Assembly (NCBI GenBank): GCA_001871685.1
Contig: MNVK01000015.1
Location: forward strand, 1 to 19,693
DNA length: 19,693 nucleotides
Direction: 5' to 3'
Source: Nitrospirae bacterium CG1_02_44_142
Lineage (GTDB): Bacteria; Nitrospirota; Thermodesulfovibrionia; Thermodesulfovibrionales; UBA1546
The notes beneath the pieces were generated by a model. That model saw only the letters and a list, made by a program, of their open reading frames with translations. It was not told the origin of the DNA and did no database searches. The position numbers and the translations under genes are program-made. This document shows, in pieces, positions 1 to 7,666 of this stretch; within the stretch, counting starts at the first letter, position 1; the number at the start of each line of letters is the position of its first letter.

Positions 1-1151
1 ACAAAGTTTCTATTGGTTGTTGCAAGCGCTCTTTCGCCTTTTGCAAGTATTCCCATGTGTCCGCCGAGACACGGGCCGCATGTGGGCGTTGACACAACAG
101 CCTCGGCGTCTATGAATATATCAAGTAACTTTTCCTTCATCGCCTGCTTATAAATCTGCTGTGTTGCAGGAATCACTATCAGCCTTACATTGGGATTTAC
201 CTTTCTGCCTTTAATTACTTCCGCAGCCTCTCTTAAATCTTCAATCCTTCCATTTGTGCATGAGCCTATTACTACCTGGTCTATGGTGATATGAGCAACT
301 TCTGCTGCCGGCTTTGTGTTTGACGGAAGATGAGGGCAGGACACTGTCAGCGGTATCTTTGAACAATCGTATTCCCTAATTTCAACATATTTTGAGTTTT
401 TATCGGATTTGTAAAATTTGAATTCTCTTTTTGCCCTTCCCCTAACGTATTTCCTTGTTATTTTGTCAGGCACAATGATACCGTTTTTGCCTCCCGCCTC
501 AATTGCCATGTTGCACATTGTCAGCCTTCCATACATAGGAAGACTGCTTATCACTTCCCCTTCAAATTCCATGGCCCTGTATAAAGCTCCGTCAACTCCG
601 ATATCGCCGATTGTATGAAGAATTAAATCTTTTCCGCCGACCCATTTATTGAGCTTGCCGTGATATATAAATTTCATTGACTCAGGAACCTTGAACCAGC
701 ACTCGCCTGTTGCCATTGCTGATGCAACGTCTGTTGAGCCTACGCCTGTTGAGAATGCGCCCAATGCTCCGTAAGTGCACGTATGGCTGTCAGCTCCGAC
801 AACTAAATCACCTGACACGACAAGCCCCTGCTCAGGAAGCAGCGCATGTTCAATCCCCATTCTTCCAACCTCAAAGTAAAGGCCTAAGTGGTATTCTCTT
901 GAAAAATCTTTGAGCATCTTGCACTGCTCGGCAGCCTTTATATCCTTCTGCGGCGCAAAATGGTCGGGGATAAATGCAATGCGGTTTCTGTCAAAGACAT
1001 CCTTTGCGCCTATCTTCTTGAATTCCTGTATTGCTATTGGCGCAGTAATGTCGTTTGCAAGGATAATATCAACCTTTGCATTGATGAGTTCTCCGGGCTC
1101 AACCTTTTTTTTGCCTGCATGTGCGGCGAGTATTTTCTCTGTGATAGTCAT
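1..1151 (-). CDS. leuC: 3-isopropylmalate dehydratase large subunit, 3' end outside window
   Basis: Aconitase-family enzyme that isomerises 2-isopropylmalate to 3-isopropylmalate in leucine synthesis, acting in the cytoplasm with the small subunit LeuD. Reading leftward from ATG at 1151 gives about 383 open residues starting MTITEKILAAHAGKKKVEPG. The three expected 4Fe-4S cysteines are present: one in the GSCTNGR motif (about residue 298) and two in TCGPCLGGHMG (about 358 and 361). The gene runs off the left edge. Class II LeuC proteins are about 420 residues, so roughly 35 are missing. The start is fixed by a perfect GGAGG a few bases upstream (1156-1160 on the plus strand). It is the last visible gene of the leftward leuA, radical SAM, leuC group; leuD and leuB would be expected next. 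A homoaconitase or other isopropylmalate-like dehydratase of the same fold is the only real alternative, made unlikely by the leuA neighbour. Confidence 0.95.
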   Translation of the reverse strand, partial: MTITEKILAAHAGKKKVEPGELINAKVDIILANDITAPIAIQEFKKIGAKDVFDRNRIAFIPDHFAPQKDIKAAEQCKMLKDFSREYHLGLYFEVGRMGIEHALLPEQGLVVSGDLVVGADSHTCTYGALGAFSTGVGSTDVASAMATGECWFKVPESMKFIYHGKLNKWVGGKDLILHTIGDIGVDGALYRAMEFEGEVISSLPMYGRLTMCNMAIEAGGKNGIIVPDKITRKYVRGRAKREFKFYKSDKNSKYVEIREYDCSKIPLTVSCPHLPSNTKPAAEVAHITIDQVVIGSCTNGRIEDLREAAEVIKGRKVNPNVRLIVIPATQQIYKQAMKEKLLDIFIDAEAVVSTPTCGPCLGGHMGILAKGERALATTNRNF

Positions 1152-1167
1152 TTATCCTCCGTGTAAT

Positions 1168-1257
1168 GTGTTTATAGCGTTTATTGTGTTTATCGCGTTT
1201 GTCGCGCTATAACGCCCAACGCAATAACGCTAATTATTATATCTTTTTTTAAAAGAT
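1168..1257. repeat. iterated-word palindrome in the leuC/radical SAM spacer
   Basis: The 109-bp spacer holds two near-identical 18-base units (GTGTTTATMGCGTTTRTY, from about 1169), followed by a complementary stretch. AGCGTTTATTG (1176-1186) is matched by CAATAACGCT (1222-1231). A separate AT-only hairpin follows, ATCTTTT / AAAAGAT (1241-1257). I see no clear promoter. The second hairpin is A/T only and lacks a U-run on the minus-strand side, so I do not call it a terminator. Confidence 0.5.
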
Positions 1258-1260
1258 TTT

Positions 1261-2757
1261 TTATTGAAGACCCGGCAGGCGGTGTTTGAAAATCTTTCGG
1301 AAGTGGAATCCATAAATCGCAAGGGTAATTGCAAGCGGAAAAAGCCGGGGCCTGCGGAATAAAGACCAGAAAAAAAGCTTCCAGTAATAGATTCTTTCCC
1401 TTCCTATTATCCCCAGGCGGAAAATGGATTTGAAACCAGCTTCAAGACGGCTGAACTTGAAATGAAACGTTTTTGCCTGCGTCGGTTTATATTCTTTCAG
1501 GAATTTTTTGACCCGTGCATAGTAATGTTTGGGAGAATAAATAGTGTGCACAACTTTTCTGTATCCGCTGATAAGCGCTTCATGGTTCATCTTTGATTTG
1601 AAGTTTATAGAAAAATCAGTATTGTCTCCTGATATCGCACTTAACAGTCTGCCTTCTTTTTTTAGACGGTGGTAGAGTTTAGTGCCGCGAGGGGCATTCA
1701 GCAGCCCCACCATTGCAGTAGCAATTCCGCTTTTCTGGATAAATACAATAAGCTGTTCAAAGATAGAGGCCGGATCTTTATCAAACCCAACGATGAACCC
1801 TGCCTGCACCTCTAAACCTGAACGTTGGATTTTTTTGACGCAGGCTATGAGGTCGCGGTTTTTGTTCTGAAGCTTGCCGCACTCAGCAAGGCTTTCTTCG
1901 TTTGGGGTCTCAATCCCGATAAAGACCGTGTCAAACCCGGCCTGAACCATCATATGTATAAGCTCTTCATCATCAGAAAGGTTGATGGATACTTCAGTAA
2001 AAAGTGTGAACGGGTGATTTCTTTTTTCCATCCATTCTATAATTGCAGGAAGGATTTCCTTTTTTAACTTCGCCTTATTGCCGATAAAGTTGTCATCAAC
2101 AAAAAATAAACTGCCCTTCCATCCGTGCAGATAGAGGTTTTCCATCTCTGCCGCTACCTGTTCTTTTTCTTTGGTCCGCGGCACGCGGCCATACAGCGCA
2201 GTGATATTGCAGAATTCGCAATCAAACGGGCATCCCCTGGAATACTGGATGTTCATTGATGCATATTTTTTAAAATTTGCAAGCTCCCATAGCGGCAATG
2301 GAGTATCTCTCATGTCTGCACGCTGCCCGGAAGTGTAAAGATGCTTGAGTCGTCCATTTTTCAAATCATCTAGGAAAGGCGGAAGGGTAATCTCAGCCTC
2401 ATTGAGCACAAGATGGTCCACATCCCCTTCAAACTCTTCAGGGATGGATGTGAACAACGGCCCGCCTGCAACAATCTTGACTCCCAGAGCTTTGCACCTG
2501 CTGATTACTGTTTTTACTGACTCTTTCTGAATTGACATGGCGCTGATAAAGACATAATCAGCCCATAAGAGGTCTTGGTCCTTCAGAGGGTTAACATTTA
2601 TATCAACAAGTCTTTTCTCCCATTCCGCAGGAAGCATCGCAGCCATGGTCAGCAGTCCCAGAGGCGGAAAGCTGGCCTTTTTGGAAATGAATTTCAGAGC
2701 GTATTTAAAGCCCCAGAAGGTATCAGGATATTTTGGATAGACGAGAAGGATTTTCAT
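1261..2757 (-). CDS. B12-binding-domain radical SAM protein (DUF4070 type)
   Basis: 498-residue protein with an N-terminal cobalamin-binding-like Rossmann domain (about residues 1-150, beginning MKILLVYPKYPDTFWGFKYA). A radical SAM core follows, with the 4Fe-4S motif CPFDCEFC (C176, C180, C183), then a basic C-terminal region of the DUF4070 type (about 350-498). Members of this family transfer methyl groups or rearrange carbon skeletons using SAM and often B12; the hopanoid C-2 methylase HpnP belongs to the same broad group. The substrate cannot be read from the sequence. The start ATG overlaps the leuA stop as ATGA, so translation is probably coupled to leuA. Its place between leuA and leuC is unusual for leucine operons and need not mean a role in leucine synthesis. 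Radical SAM assignment is firm; function is open. Confidence 0.85.
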   Translation of the reverse strand: MKILLVYPKYPDTFWGFKYALKFISKKASFPPLGLLTMAAMLPAEWEKRLVDINVNPLKDQDLLWADYVFISAMSIQKESVKTVISRCKALGVKIVAGGPLFTSIPEEFEGDVDHLVLNEAEITLPPFLDDLKNGRLKHLYTSGQRADMRDTPLPLWELANFKKYASMNIQYSRGCPFDCEFCNITALYGRVPRTKEKEQVAAEMENLYLHGWKGSLFFVDDNFIGNKAKLKKEILPAIIEWMEKRNHPFTLFTEVSINLSDDEELIHMMVQAGFDTVFIGIETPNEESLAECGKLQNKNRDLIACVKKIQRSGLEVQAGFIVGFDKDPASIFEQLIVFIQKSGIATAMVGLLNAPRGTKLYHRLKKEGRLLSAISGDNTDFSINFKSKMNHEALISGYRKVVHTIYSPKHYYARVKKFLKEYKPTQAKTFHFKFSRLEAGFKSIFRLGIIGRERIYYWKLFFWSLFRRPRLFPLAITLAIYGFHFRKIFKHRLPGLQ

Positions 2758-4262
2758 GATTGCCTTTTTCTTACAGTCAGCTTATTTAAAGCATTGATAT
2801 ACGCCTTTGCCGCCGCTACTATGATGTCTGTGTCAGCGCCGTTGCCTCTGACGGTCTTCCCATTTTCTTCAAGCGATACCATAACCTCTCCAAGCGCGTC
2901 AGTGCCGCCGGTAATGCCTTTCACCTCAAATTTCTGGAGTATGCTCTTTGTCTTTGTTATTGAGGCGATTGCCTTATATGCTGCGTCAACAGGGCCGTCG
3001 CCGGTTGCTGTTTTCCTTACAACCCGGCCTTTGACCTTCATCCTTATTGCCGCCTTCGGTTCTTTTTTCATCCCGCTTGAAACGGAAAGGCCAACGAGCC
3101 GATATATCTCCGGCGTCTTTGATACCTCTTCTGAAATAAGCGTTTCTATGTCTTCATCAAAGATATATTTTTTTTGGTCGGCAAGACGCTTTAATTTTAC
3201 AAATGCGCTTTCTATATCTTCAGGCGTCAGGTCATAACCAAGTTCTTTTAATCTTGCTTTAAACGCATGTCTTCCTGAGTGTTTGCCGAGCACGAGTTTT
3301 GTGCTCTGAAGACCGATGCTCTCAGGTCTCATTATCTCGTATGTTGTTTTTTCCTTGAGAAGCCCGTCCTGATGTATTCCCGATTCATGGGCAAAGGCAT
3401 TTGCGCCCACTATTGCCTTATTCGGCTGAACAGGTATGCCTGTTATCTTTGTTACAAGCCTGCTGGAGCGGATTATCTCTTCGGTGTTTATATTTGTGTC
3501 TGCATTAAAAAAGTCTCTGCGCGTCCTCAGCGACATTACAACTTCTTCCATGGAACAGTTTCCGGCGCGCTCTCCGATTCCATTAATTGTGCATTCAACC
3601 TGTCCTGCGCCGTTGATTATTGCGGAAAGGGAATTTGCAACAGCAAGTCCGAGGTCGTTGTGGCAGTGAACAGATATTACAGCCCTGCCGCCTATTCTCT
3701 CTTTTATCGCCTTTATCATTTTCCCGAATTCATCAGGCATCGCATATCCTACGGTATCAGGGATGTTCACTGTTCCTGCGCCCGCTTCTACAACAGCATC
3801 AACCACGTCAAGGAGATAACTCGCATCAGTCCTTGTGGCGTCCATAGGCGAAAATTCAACATCATCAACAAAACTCCGGGCAAGCCTTACCATTGCAACA
3901 GACCTCTTTAAGGCCTCCTCACGGCTTACCCTGAACTGGTATTTAAGGTGTATGTCCGAGGTGGAATGAAATGTATGAATTCTCTTTTTGCGGGCATCCT
4001 TTAATGCCTCCCAGGCCCTCTTTATGTCTTCCTCTTTTGCCCGTGCAAGGCTGCATATTACAGGCCCTTCAACCTCATCGCCGATTCTCTTTATCGCATC
4101 AAAGTCTCCCTGCGAGCTTATCGCAAAGCCAGCCTCTATGACGTCAACTCCGAGGCGCGCAAGCTGTTTTGCAATCTGAATCTTCTCGTCAACAGTCATT
4201 GAGGCGCCGGGCGACTGCTCCCCGTCGCGAAGGGTTGTGTCAAATATTCTGATTATTCTCAT
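2754..4262 (-). CDS. leuA: 2-isopropylmalate synthase
   Basis: Condenses acetyl-CoA with 2-oxoisovalerate, the first committed step of leucine synthesis. The TIM-barrel catalytic part (about residues 1-275) starts with the metal/substrate motif FDTTLRDGEQSPG at residue 7 and carries HCHNDLGLAVANSL and GIGERAGN. The C-terminal LeuA regulatory domain (about 385-500, including GGTDALGEV) is complete, so leucine feedback inhibition is expected. Length (502 residues) fits bacterial LeuA. Start choice: an upstream TTG at 4268 lies only one base from the GGAGA site, while ATG at 4262 has GGAG with a 7-base spacer, so I use the ATG. The full regulatory domain and motif set argue against citramalate synthase or homocitrate synthase. 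The stop overlaps the next gene by four bases. Confidence 0.95.
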   Translation of the reverse strand: MRIIRIFDTTLRDGEQSPGASMTVDEKIQIAKQLARLGVDVIEAGFAISSQGDFDAIKRIGDEVEGPVICSLARAKEEDIKRAWEALKDARKKRIHTFHSTSDIHLKYQFRVSREEALKRSVAMVRLARSFVDDVEFSPMDATRTDASYLLDVVDAVVEAGAGTVNIPDTVGYAMPDEFGKMIKAIKERIGGRAVISVHCHNDLGLAVANSLSAIINGAGQVECTINGIGERAGNCSMEEVVMSLRTRRDFFNADTNINTEEIIRSSRLVTKITGIPVQPNKAIVGANAFAHESGIHQDGLLKEKTTYEIMRPESIGLQSTKLVLGKHSGRHAFKARLKELGYDLTPEDIESAFVKLKRLADQKKYIFDEDIETLISEEVSKTPEIYRLVGLSVSSGMKKEPKAAIRMKVKGRVVRKTATGDGPVDAAYKAIASITKTKSILQKFEVKGITGGTDALGEVMVSLEENGKTVRGNGADTDIIVAAAKAYINALNKLTVRKRQS

Positions 4263-4280
4263 TTTCAATCTCCAAAATCA

Positions 4281-4357
4281 GGAGCAGTAGAGCAGATGAT
4301 CAGCAGGGCAGAAGTCATGTTTCTGCGCTACTGCGCTACTGAGCTGCTGCGCTTCCT
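4281..4357. repeat. GCAGTAG/CTACTGC word palindrome between leuA and pssA
   Basis: The left arm repeats words such as GGAGCAGTAGAGCAG (from 4281). The right arm carries GCGCTACTGCGCTACTGAGC and related words (about 4325-4357), so the reverse complement of one arm resembles the other. The right arm runs into pssA and encodes its last residues (RSSSVAQ), including the stop codon. Confidence 0.55.
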
Positions 4358-5044
4358 GTAATAAATGTATATATTTTCTATTATACCAACACTAAGATAT
4401 ATCATTGCAAAGACAAACAATGCTATCTCTATATGCATAATCATAATGGTAAAGCCCACAGCGACGGCAACGAGTATCCAGAAAGGTTTTCTCTTTTTGA
4501 AGTCAAGCTCCTTTGCGCCGTGAAACCTCAGCGTGCTGACCATTAGTATTGAAAGCACGAAGGCAAGGAGCAGTATAAAAGCGCTTTTTGAACAGGGCCA
4601 GTTCATTTCATTGTAGAAGATAACTGCCGCTGCAACAACAGACGCCGCCGCAGGTATAGGCATCCCTGTGAATGATTTTTTTTCAGTGGAACCCATCTGG
4701 ACGTTATACCTTGCAAGCCTTAACGCCCCGCACGCCACAAAGAGGAAGGCTGCCGCCCATCCTATTCTTCCGAACCACATAAGCGACCATTTGTAAAGTA
4801 TTACGGCAGGCGCAACTCCGAATGCAACAAGGTCTGACAGGGAATCAAGCTCTATCCCGAACCTTGTAGTGCTGTTTGTGAGGCGTGCAATCCAGCCGTC
4901 AAGGCCGTCAAAGACAACAGCTATCATTATGGCCCACGCAGCAGGGATGTAGTCGCCTCTCAGCGCTGCGAGTATTGCGTAAAATCCGGCAAACATCCCG
5001 CACATTGTCAGGCTGTTCGGAAGTATGTATATCCCTTTTCTCAT
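4328..5044 (-). CDS. pssA: CDP-diacylglycerol-serine O-phosphatidyltransferase
   Basis: Integral membrane enzyme that makes phosphatidylserine from CDP-diacylglycerol and serine. The CDP-alcohol phosphotransferase signature, DGxxAR plus GxxxDxxxD, is seen as DGLDGWIARL then FGIELDSLSD at about residues 46-71. Several hydrophobic segments follow (about 85-110, 130-150, 160-175, 190-225). The 238-residue length fits the Gram-positive/archaeal-type PssA. Its product is the substrate of Psd, whose gene lies 6.4 kb away on the same strand beyond the signalling operon. In many bacteria psd and pssA are adjacent. No good Shine-Dalgarno sequence precedes the ATG. The C-terminal residues are encoded by the repeat at 4281-4357, so the tail is probably not conserved. 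Confidence 0.93.
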   Translation of the reverse strand: MRKGIYILPNSLTMCGMFAGFYAILAALRGDYIPAAWAIMIAVVFDGLDGWIARLTNSTTRFGIELDSLSDLVAFGVAPAVILYKWSLMWFGRIGWAAAFLFVACGALRLARYNVQMGSTEKKSFTGMPIPAAASVVAAAVIFYNEMNWPCSKSAFILLLAFVLSILMVSTLRFHGAKELDFKKRKPFWILVAVAVGFTIMIMHIEIALFVFAMIYLSVGIIENIYIYYRKRSSSVAQ

Positions 5045-5127
5045 AAATGTAATTATAAGCTAAATGAAGAGAAAAAATCATTCTCATATGCCCGAGTAAG
5101 ATAGATAGGGTTATTTATTTTTTAACC

Positions 5128-5156
5128 TTGACAAACGATATGTTCTTTGAGATAAT
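5128..5156 (+). promoter_or_regulatory. sigma-70-type promoter for the signalling operon
   Basis: TTGACA (5128-5133), a 17-base spacer, and GATAAT (5151-5156). This is a near-consensus vegetative promoter. It would give a leader of about 125 bases before the kinase at 5290, and that leader contains the AGTC repeat. Confidence 0.65.
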
Positions 5157-5195
5157 TTGCTTATGGTCAAAATGATTCTTGCACGAAAATTGCTT

Positions 5196-5215
5196 AGTCA
5201 GTCAGTCAGTCAGTC
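5196..5215. repeat. tetranucleotide repeat (AGTC)5
   Basis: Five perfect AGTC units in the predicted 5' leader of the histidine kinase gene, about 40 bases downstream of the -10 box and 75 bases before the start codon. It is outside any coding region. Tetranucleotide tracts can change length by replication slippage. Confidence 0.9.
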
Positions 5216-5289
5216 CTGCATTTAGAAGATTTTTGCCAGCAGATATGTCTTTCACCGGCAACCCCCTCATAAGGATTGGATAAAGCGCT

Positions 5290-7227
5290 ATGAGACAATA
5301 TCCTATAAGAAAAATCCTTGTTTCCTCATTTTTTATTTTAACCTTTCTTGCTGTAACTGTCGGACTGGTCCAACGCTATTTCTGGCTCCAGAAGCATGAA
5401 AGAGACAGAGTTGAGCAGGATTATCTGCCTGTTGCAGAATCCCTCGGCACAATTATAGAAACAGTGTTTAATACAAGGCTCTCTTTACTTAAACAGGTAT
5501 CCGAAGAGGTATCAGAGGCAGGCATAGATACGGAAAAAGCGCAGAAGATTGTAGAAAGCGTTCATTACAGAAATCCTGTTTTTAAGACAGTATGGGTCGG
5601 GGATGTGAATGGAAAGGCTGTGGCATTCTCTCCGCTTTATGATGCGGAAGGAAGGAAAAACATCGGCAGAGATTATAGCGACAGGGATTATTATAAAAAG
5701 GTAAGGGAGCTTAGAAGGCCTGTTATTGGCAGAATCATTATAGGGAGGGTAGCTAAACAGCCAATAATCCCGCTTGCATCCCCGGTTTTTGATGAGAAAG
5801 GAGTGTTTAGCGGCTTTGTGTTTGCCGCATTCAGCACTGAGAATATACAGAAGATTGTAAGCAGTATGAACCTCTATGGCAGAGGAATGCTAACCCTTGT
5901 AGATGAGTATGGGAGAGTTGTTGCGCATTCTGATCTTGCGCCTGAAGATGTGATGAAGGATTTATCATCCACTGAAATTTTTAAGGCGGCGGGAAAAAAT
6001 AAAAAAGGCATAGCTGAGTTTATTTCAATGTTTGACAACCGAAAGAAGATAGTGGCCTTTTATAGCCTTGAAAACGGCTGGAAGATATGGATAACGCGAG
6101 ACATTGGAGATATGAACAAGTCAATAATGAGTTCATTTTATTATGCCGTATTTGGGGGATTGCTGGTGTTGTTGCTTGCTCTTACAATTGCATATATTTT
6201 GAGTGTTGCCATATCAAAACCAGTGGAGGCGATTAGAAGACATTCAGAGCGTTTTGCATCTGGAAATCTGCAAGCGCCGGGAGAAAGATATTCAGGCATC
6301 ATATCTGAAATCAGCGGATTGAACAAGTCTTTTTTTCAGATGGCAGAGGAATTAAATGCGTTATACAGTGGGCTTGAAGATAAGGTTCAGGAGCGTACCA
6401 GAGAACTTGAGAACGCAAACATTGAACTCCAAGCATTAAATAGAGAGGTAGAGATGCGCCGGGCAGAAGCAGGGGAGGCTAACAAGGCGAAATCTGATTT
6501 TCTTGCCAATATGTCGCATGAATTGAGGACGCCGCTGAATTCAATTATCGGCTTTTCCGAGATCCTTCAGGATGGTCTCTATGGGCAGTTGAACGAGAAG
6601 GAGAAAGAATATGTGAACGACATATATACGAGCGGCAGCCACCTTTTGGATCTCATCAATGACATTCTGGATTTGTCAAAAGTAGAGGCGGGGAAGATGG
6701 AGCTTGAGATTTCAATATTTATTTTGAAAGATTTACTTAATGCGTCTATGACAATGCTGAAGGAAAAAGCCATGAAACACGGCATTAATATGAGCTTTGA
6801 GATTACGCCTGAGGCTGATATTGAAATAGAAGCTGACGAGAGGAAATTAAAGCAGGTAATATTCAACCTTCTGAGCAATGCAGTGAAGTTTACGCCGGAG
6901 GGGGGAAGCGTGCGGGTAAGCGCAAAGAAAGTAACCCCACCTAACCTTCCCTTAGATAAGGGGAGGCAGGGAGGGGTTATTGAAATCTCTGTCACTGACA
7001 CCGGCATCGGCATAAAACCTGAAGATATGCCGAAGCTCTTTAAGGAATTTTCTCAGCTTGAATCGGCGTATGAGAAAAAGTATGAAGGCACAGGGCTGGG
7101 CCTTGCGTTGACAAAGAGATTTGTAGAGCTTCACGGCGGCAGGATTTGGGTTGAAAGCGAATTCGGGAAGGGAAGCAAATTCAGTTTTGCGCTGCCAATG
7201 AAACAGGGAATAGGGAATAGTGAATAG
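5290..7227 (+). CDS. membrane sensor histidine kinase (dCache-HAMP-HisKA-HATPase)
   Basis: 645-residue transmembrane sensor kinase. Order: TM1 (about residues 9-28), extracytoplasmic double-Cache-like ligand domain (about 35-275), TM2 (about 283-307), HAMP (about 305-360), coiled coil (about 365-400), HisKA with the phosphoacceptor His410 in MSHELRTPLNS, and HATPase with N-box Asn530, the DTGIGI motif (Asp570) and GTGLGL (from Gly600). All catalytic motifs are intact. Between the N-box and DTGIGI lies an extra proline/glycine-rich peptide, TPPNLPLDKGRQGG, encoded by a palindromic element. It falls in a loop and keeps the frame. The last residues (GIGNSE) come from a 7-base tandem repeat. Partners are probably the receivers that follow. 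The ligand is unknown; Cache domains usually bind small organic molecules. The start has only a weak GGA 9 bases upstream. Confidence 0.93.
   Translation: MRQYPIRKILVSSFFILTFLAVTVGLVQRYFWLQKHERDRVEQDYLPVAESLGTIIETVFNTRLSLLKQVSEEVSEAGIDTEKAQKIVESVHYRNPVFKTVWVGDVNGKAVAFSPLYDAEGRKNIGRDYSDRDYYKKVRELRRPVIGRIIIGRVAKQPIIPLASPVFDEKGVFSGFVFAAFSTENIQKIVSSMNLYGRGMLTLVDEYGRVVAHSDLAPEDVMKDLSSTEIFKAAGKNKKGIAEFISMFDNRKKIVAFYSLENGWKIWITRDIGDMNKSIMSSFYYAVFGGLLVLLLALTIAYILSVAISKPVEAIRRHSERFASGNLQAPGERYSGIISEISGLNKSFFQMAEELNALYSGLEDKVQERTRELENANIELQALNREVEMRRAEAGEANKAKSDFLANMSHELRTPLNSIIGFSEILQDGLYGQLNEKEKEYVNDIYTSGSHLLDLINDILDLSKVEAGKMELEISIFILKDLLNASMTMLKEKAMKHGINMSFEITPEADIEIEADERKLKQVIFNLLSNAVKFTPEGGSVRVSAKKVTPPNLPLDKGRQGGVIEISVTDTGIGIKPEDMPKLFKEFSQLESAYEKKYEGTGLGLALTKRFVELHGGRIWVESEFGKGSKFSFALPMKQGIGNSE
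6933..6978. repeat. coding palindromic element, copy A (in first histidine kinase)
   Basis: 46-bp imperfect palindrome. The left arm runs 6933-6954 and the right arm 6957-6978, with 17 of 22 positions complementary. AACCCC at one end answers GGGGTT at the other, and CCCTTA answers TAAGGG around the centre. It is in frame within the kinase and encodes TPPNLPLDKGRQGG. The opposite strand also reads open as a peptide with LPLSKGRLGG. I see no target-site duplication. Confidence 0.8.
7206..7226. repeat. 7-base tandem repeat GGGAATA x3 at kinase 3' end
   Basis: GGGAATA, GGGAATA, GTGAATA in direct succession. They encode the last residues of the kinase and lead into its TAG stop. Confidence 0.7.
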
Positions 7228-7291
7228 TTTTTACAGATGACTGTTTATTGTATTTAAATGGTTATGTATTTTCGCTGGAAGGAGGAATGAT

Positions 7292-7666
7292 ATGGATAAA
7301 AAAAGAGTTCTTATTGTGGATGACGACAGCAAAAGCAGGAAGATTTTTTACGACTTTCTGACTATGCTGGGTTTTGAGGCTGTTACGGCAGACGACGGAG
7401 AGGATGCAATGGACATCCTTGGTTTTGACCCGTATTTTGACTTGATAATCACTGACGTCATGATGCCGTATCAGACAGGGTTTGATTTTACAAAAAAGCT
7501 TAAAGAACGAACCGGCTTGAAGAATATACCTGTTATTGCAACAAGCGCATTCCATGACTGGAAAAAGGCAAGGGCTGAGATGGAACTTCCGGTTGACGGC
7601 TTTGTGCCGAAGCCGGTTAAAAAAGAGGCATTGAGGATAGAGATAGACAGGGTTCTAAATGGATAA
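7292..7666 (+). CDS. single-domain response regulator (REC)
   Basis: 124-residue stand-alone receiver. The acidic pocket is Asp10-Asp11-Asp12, the phosphoacceptor is Asp55 (ITDVMMP), the switch Thr is Thr84 and the conserved Lys is Lys107 in PKP. There is no output domain, so it likely acts as a phosphate shuttle or allosteric partner between the kinases of this operon. A strong GGAGGA at 7281-7286 fixes the start. It lies 64 bases after the first kinase, and its 3' end overlaps the next kinase gene by 8 bases, so the two are co-translated. Confidence 0.92.
   Translation: MDKKRVLIVDDDSKSRKIFYDFLTMLGFEAVTADDGEDAMDILGFDPYFDLIITDVMMPYQTGFDFTKKLKERTGLKNIPVIATSAFHDWKKARAEMELPVDGFVPKPVKKEALRIEIDRVLNG

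Noticed and set aside
2575..3237. Plus-strand open frame of 220 codons across the leuA/radical SAM junction
   Set aside because: Antisense to two well-supported genes, no ribosome-binding site and no recognisable domain.
3279..3911. Long plus-strand open frame of 210 codons
   Set aside because: Antisense shadow of leuA; cysteine- and tyrosine-rich composition with no motif, while the opposite strand matches LeuA throughout.
4263..4268. TTG start for leuA two codons upstream
   Set aside because: The GGAGA site would sit one base from TTG; the ATG at 4262 has a proper 7-base spacing.
6579..7013. Minus-strand open frame opposite the first kinase
   Set aside because: Shadow of the HATPase domain. 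Its Pro/Gly peptide is only the reverse reading of the palindrome, noted in the findings.
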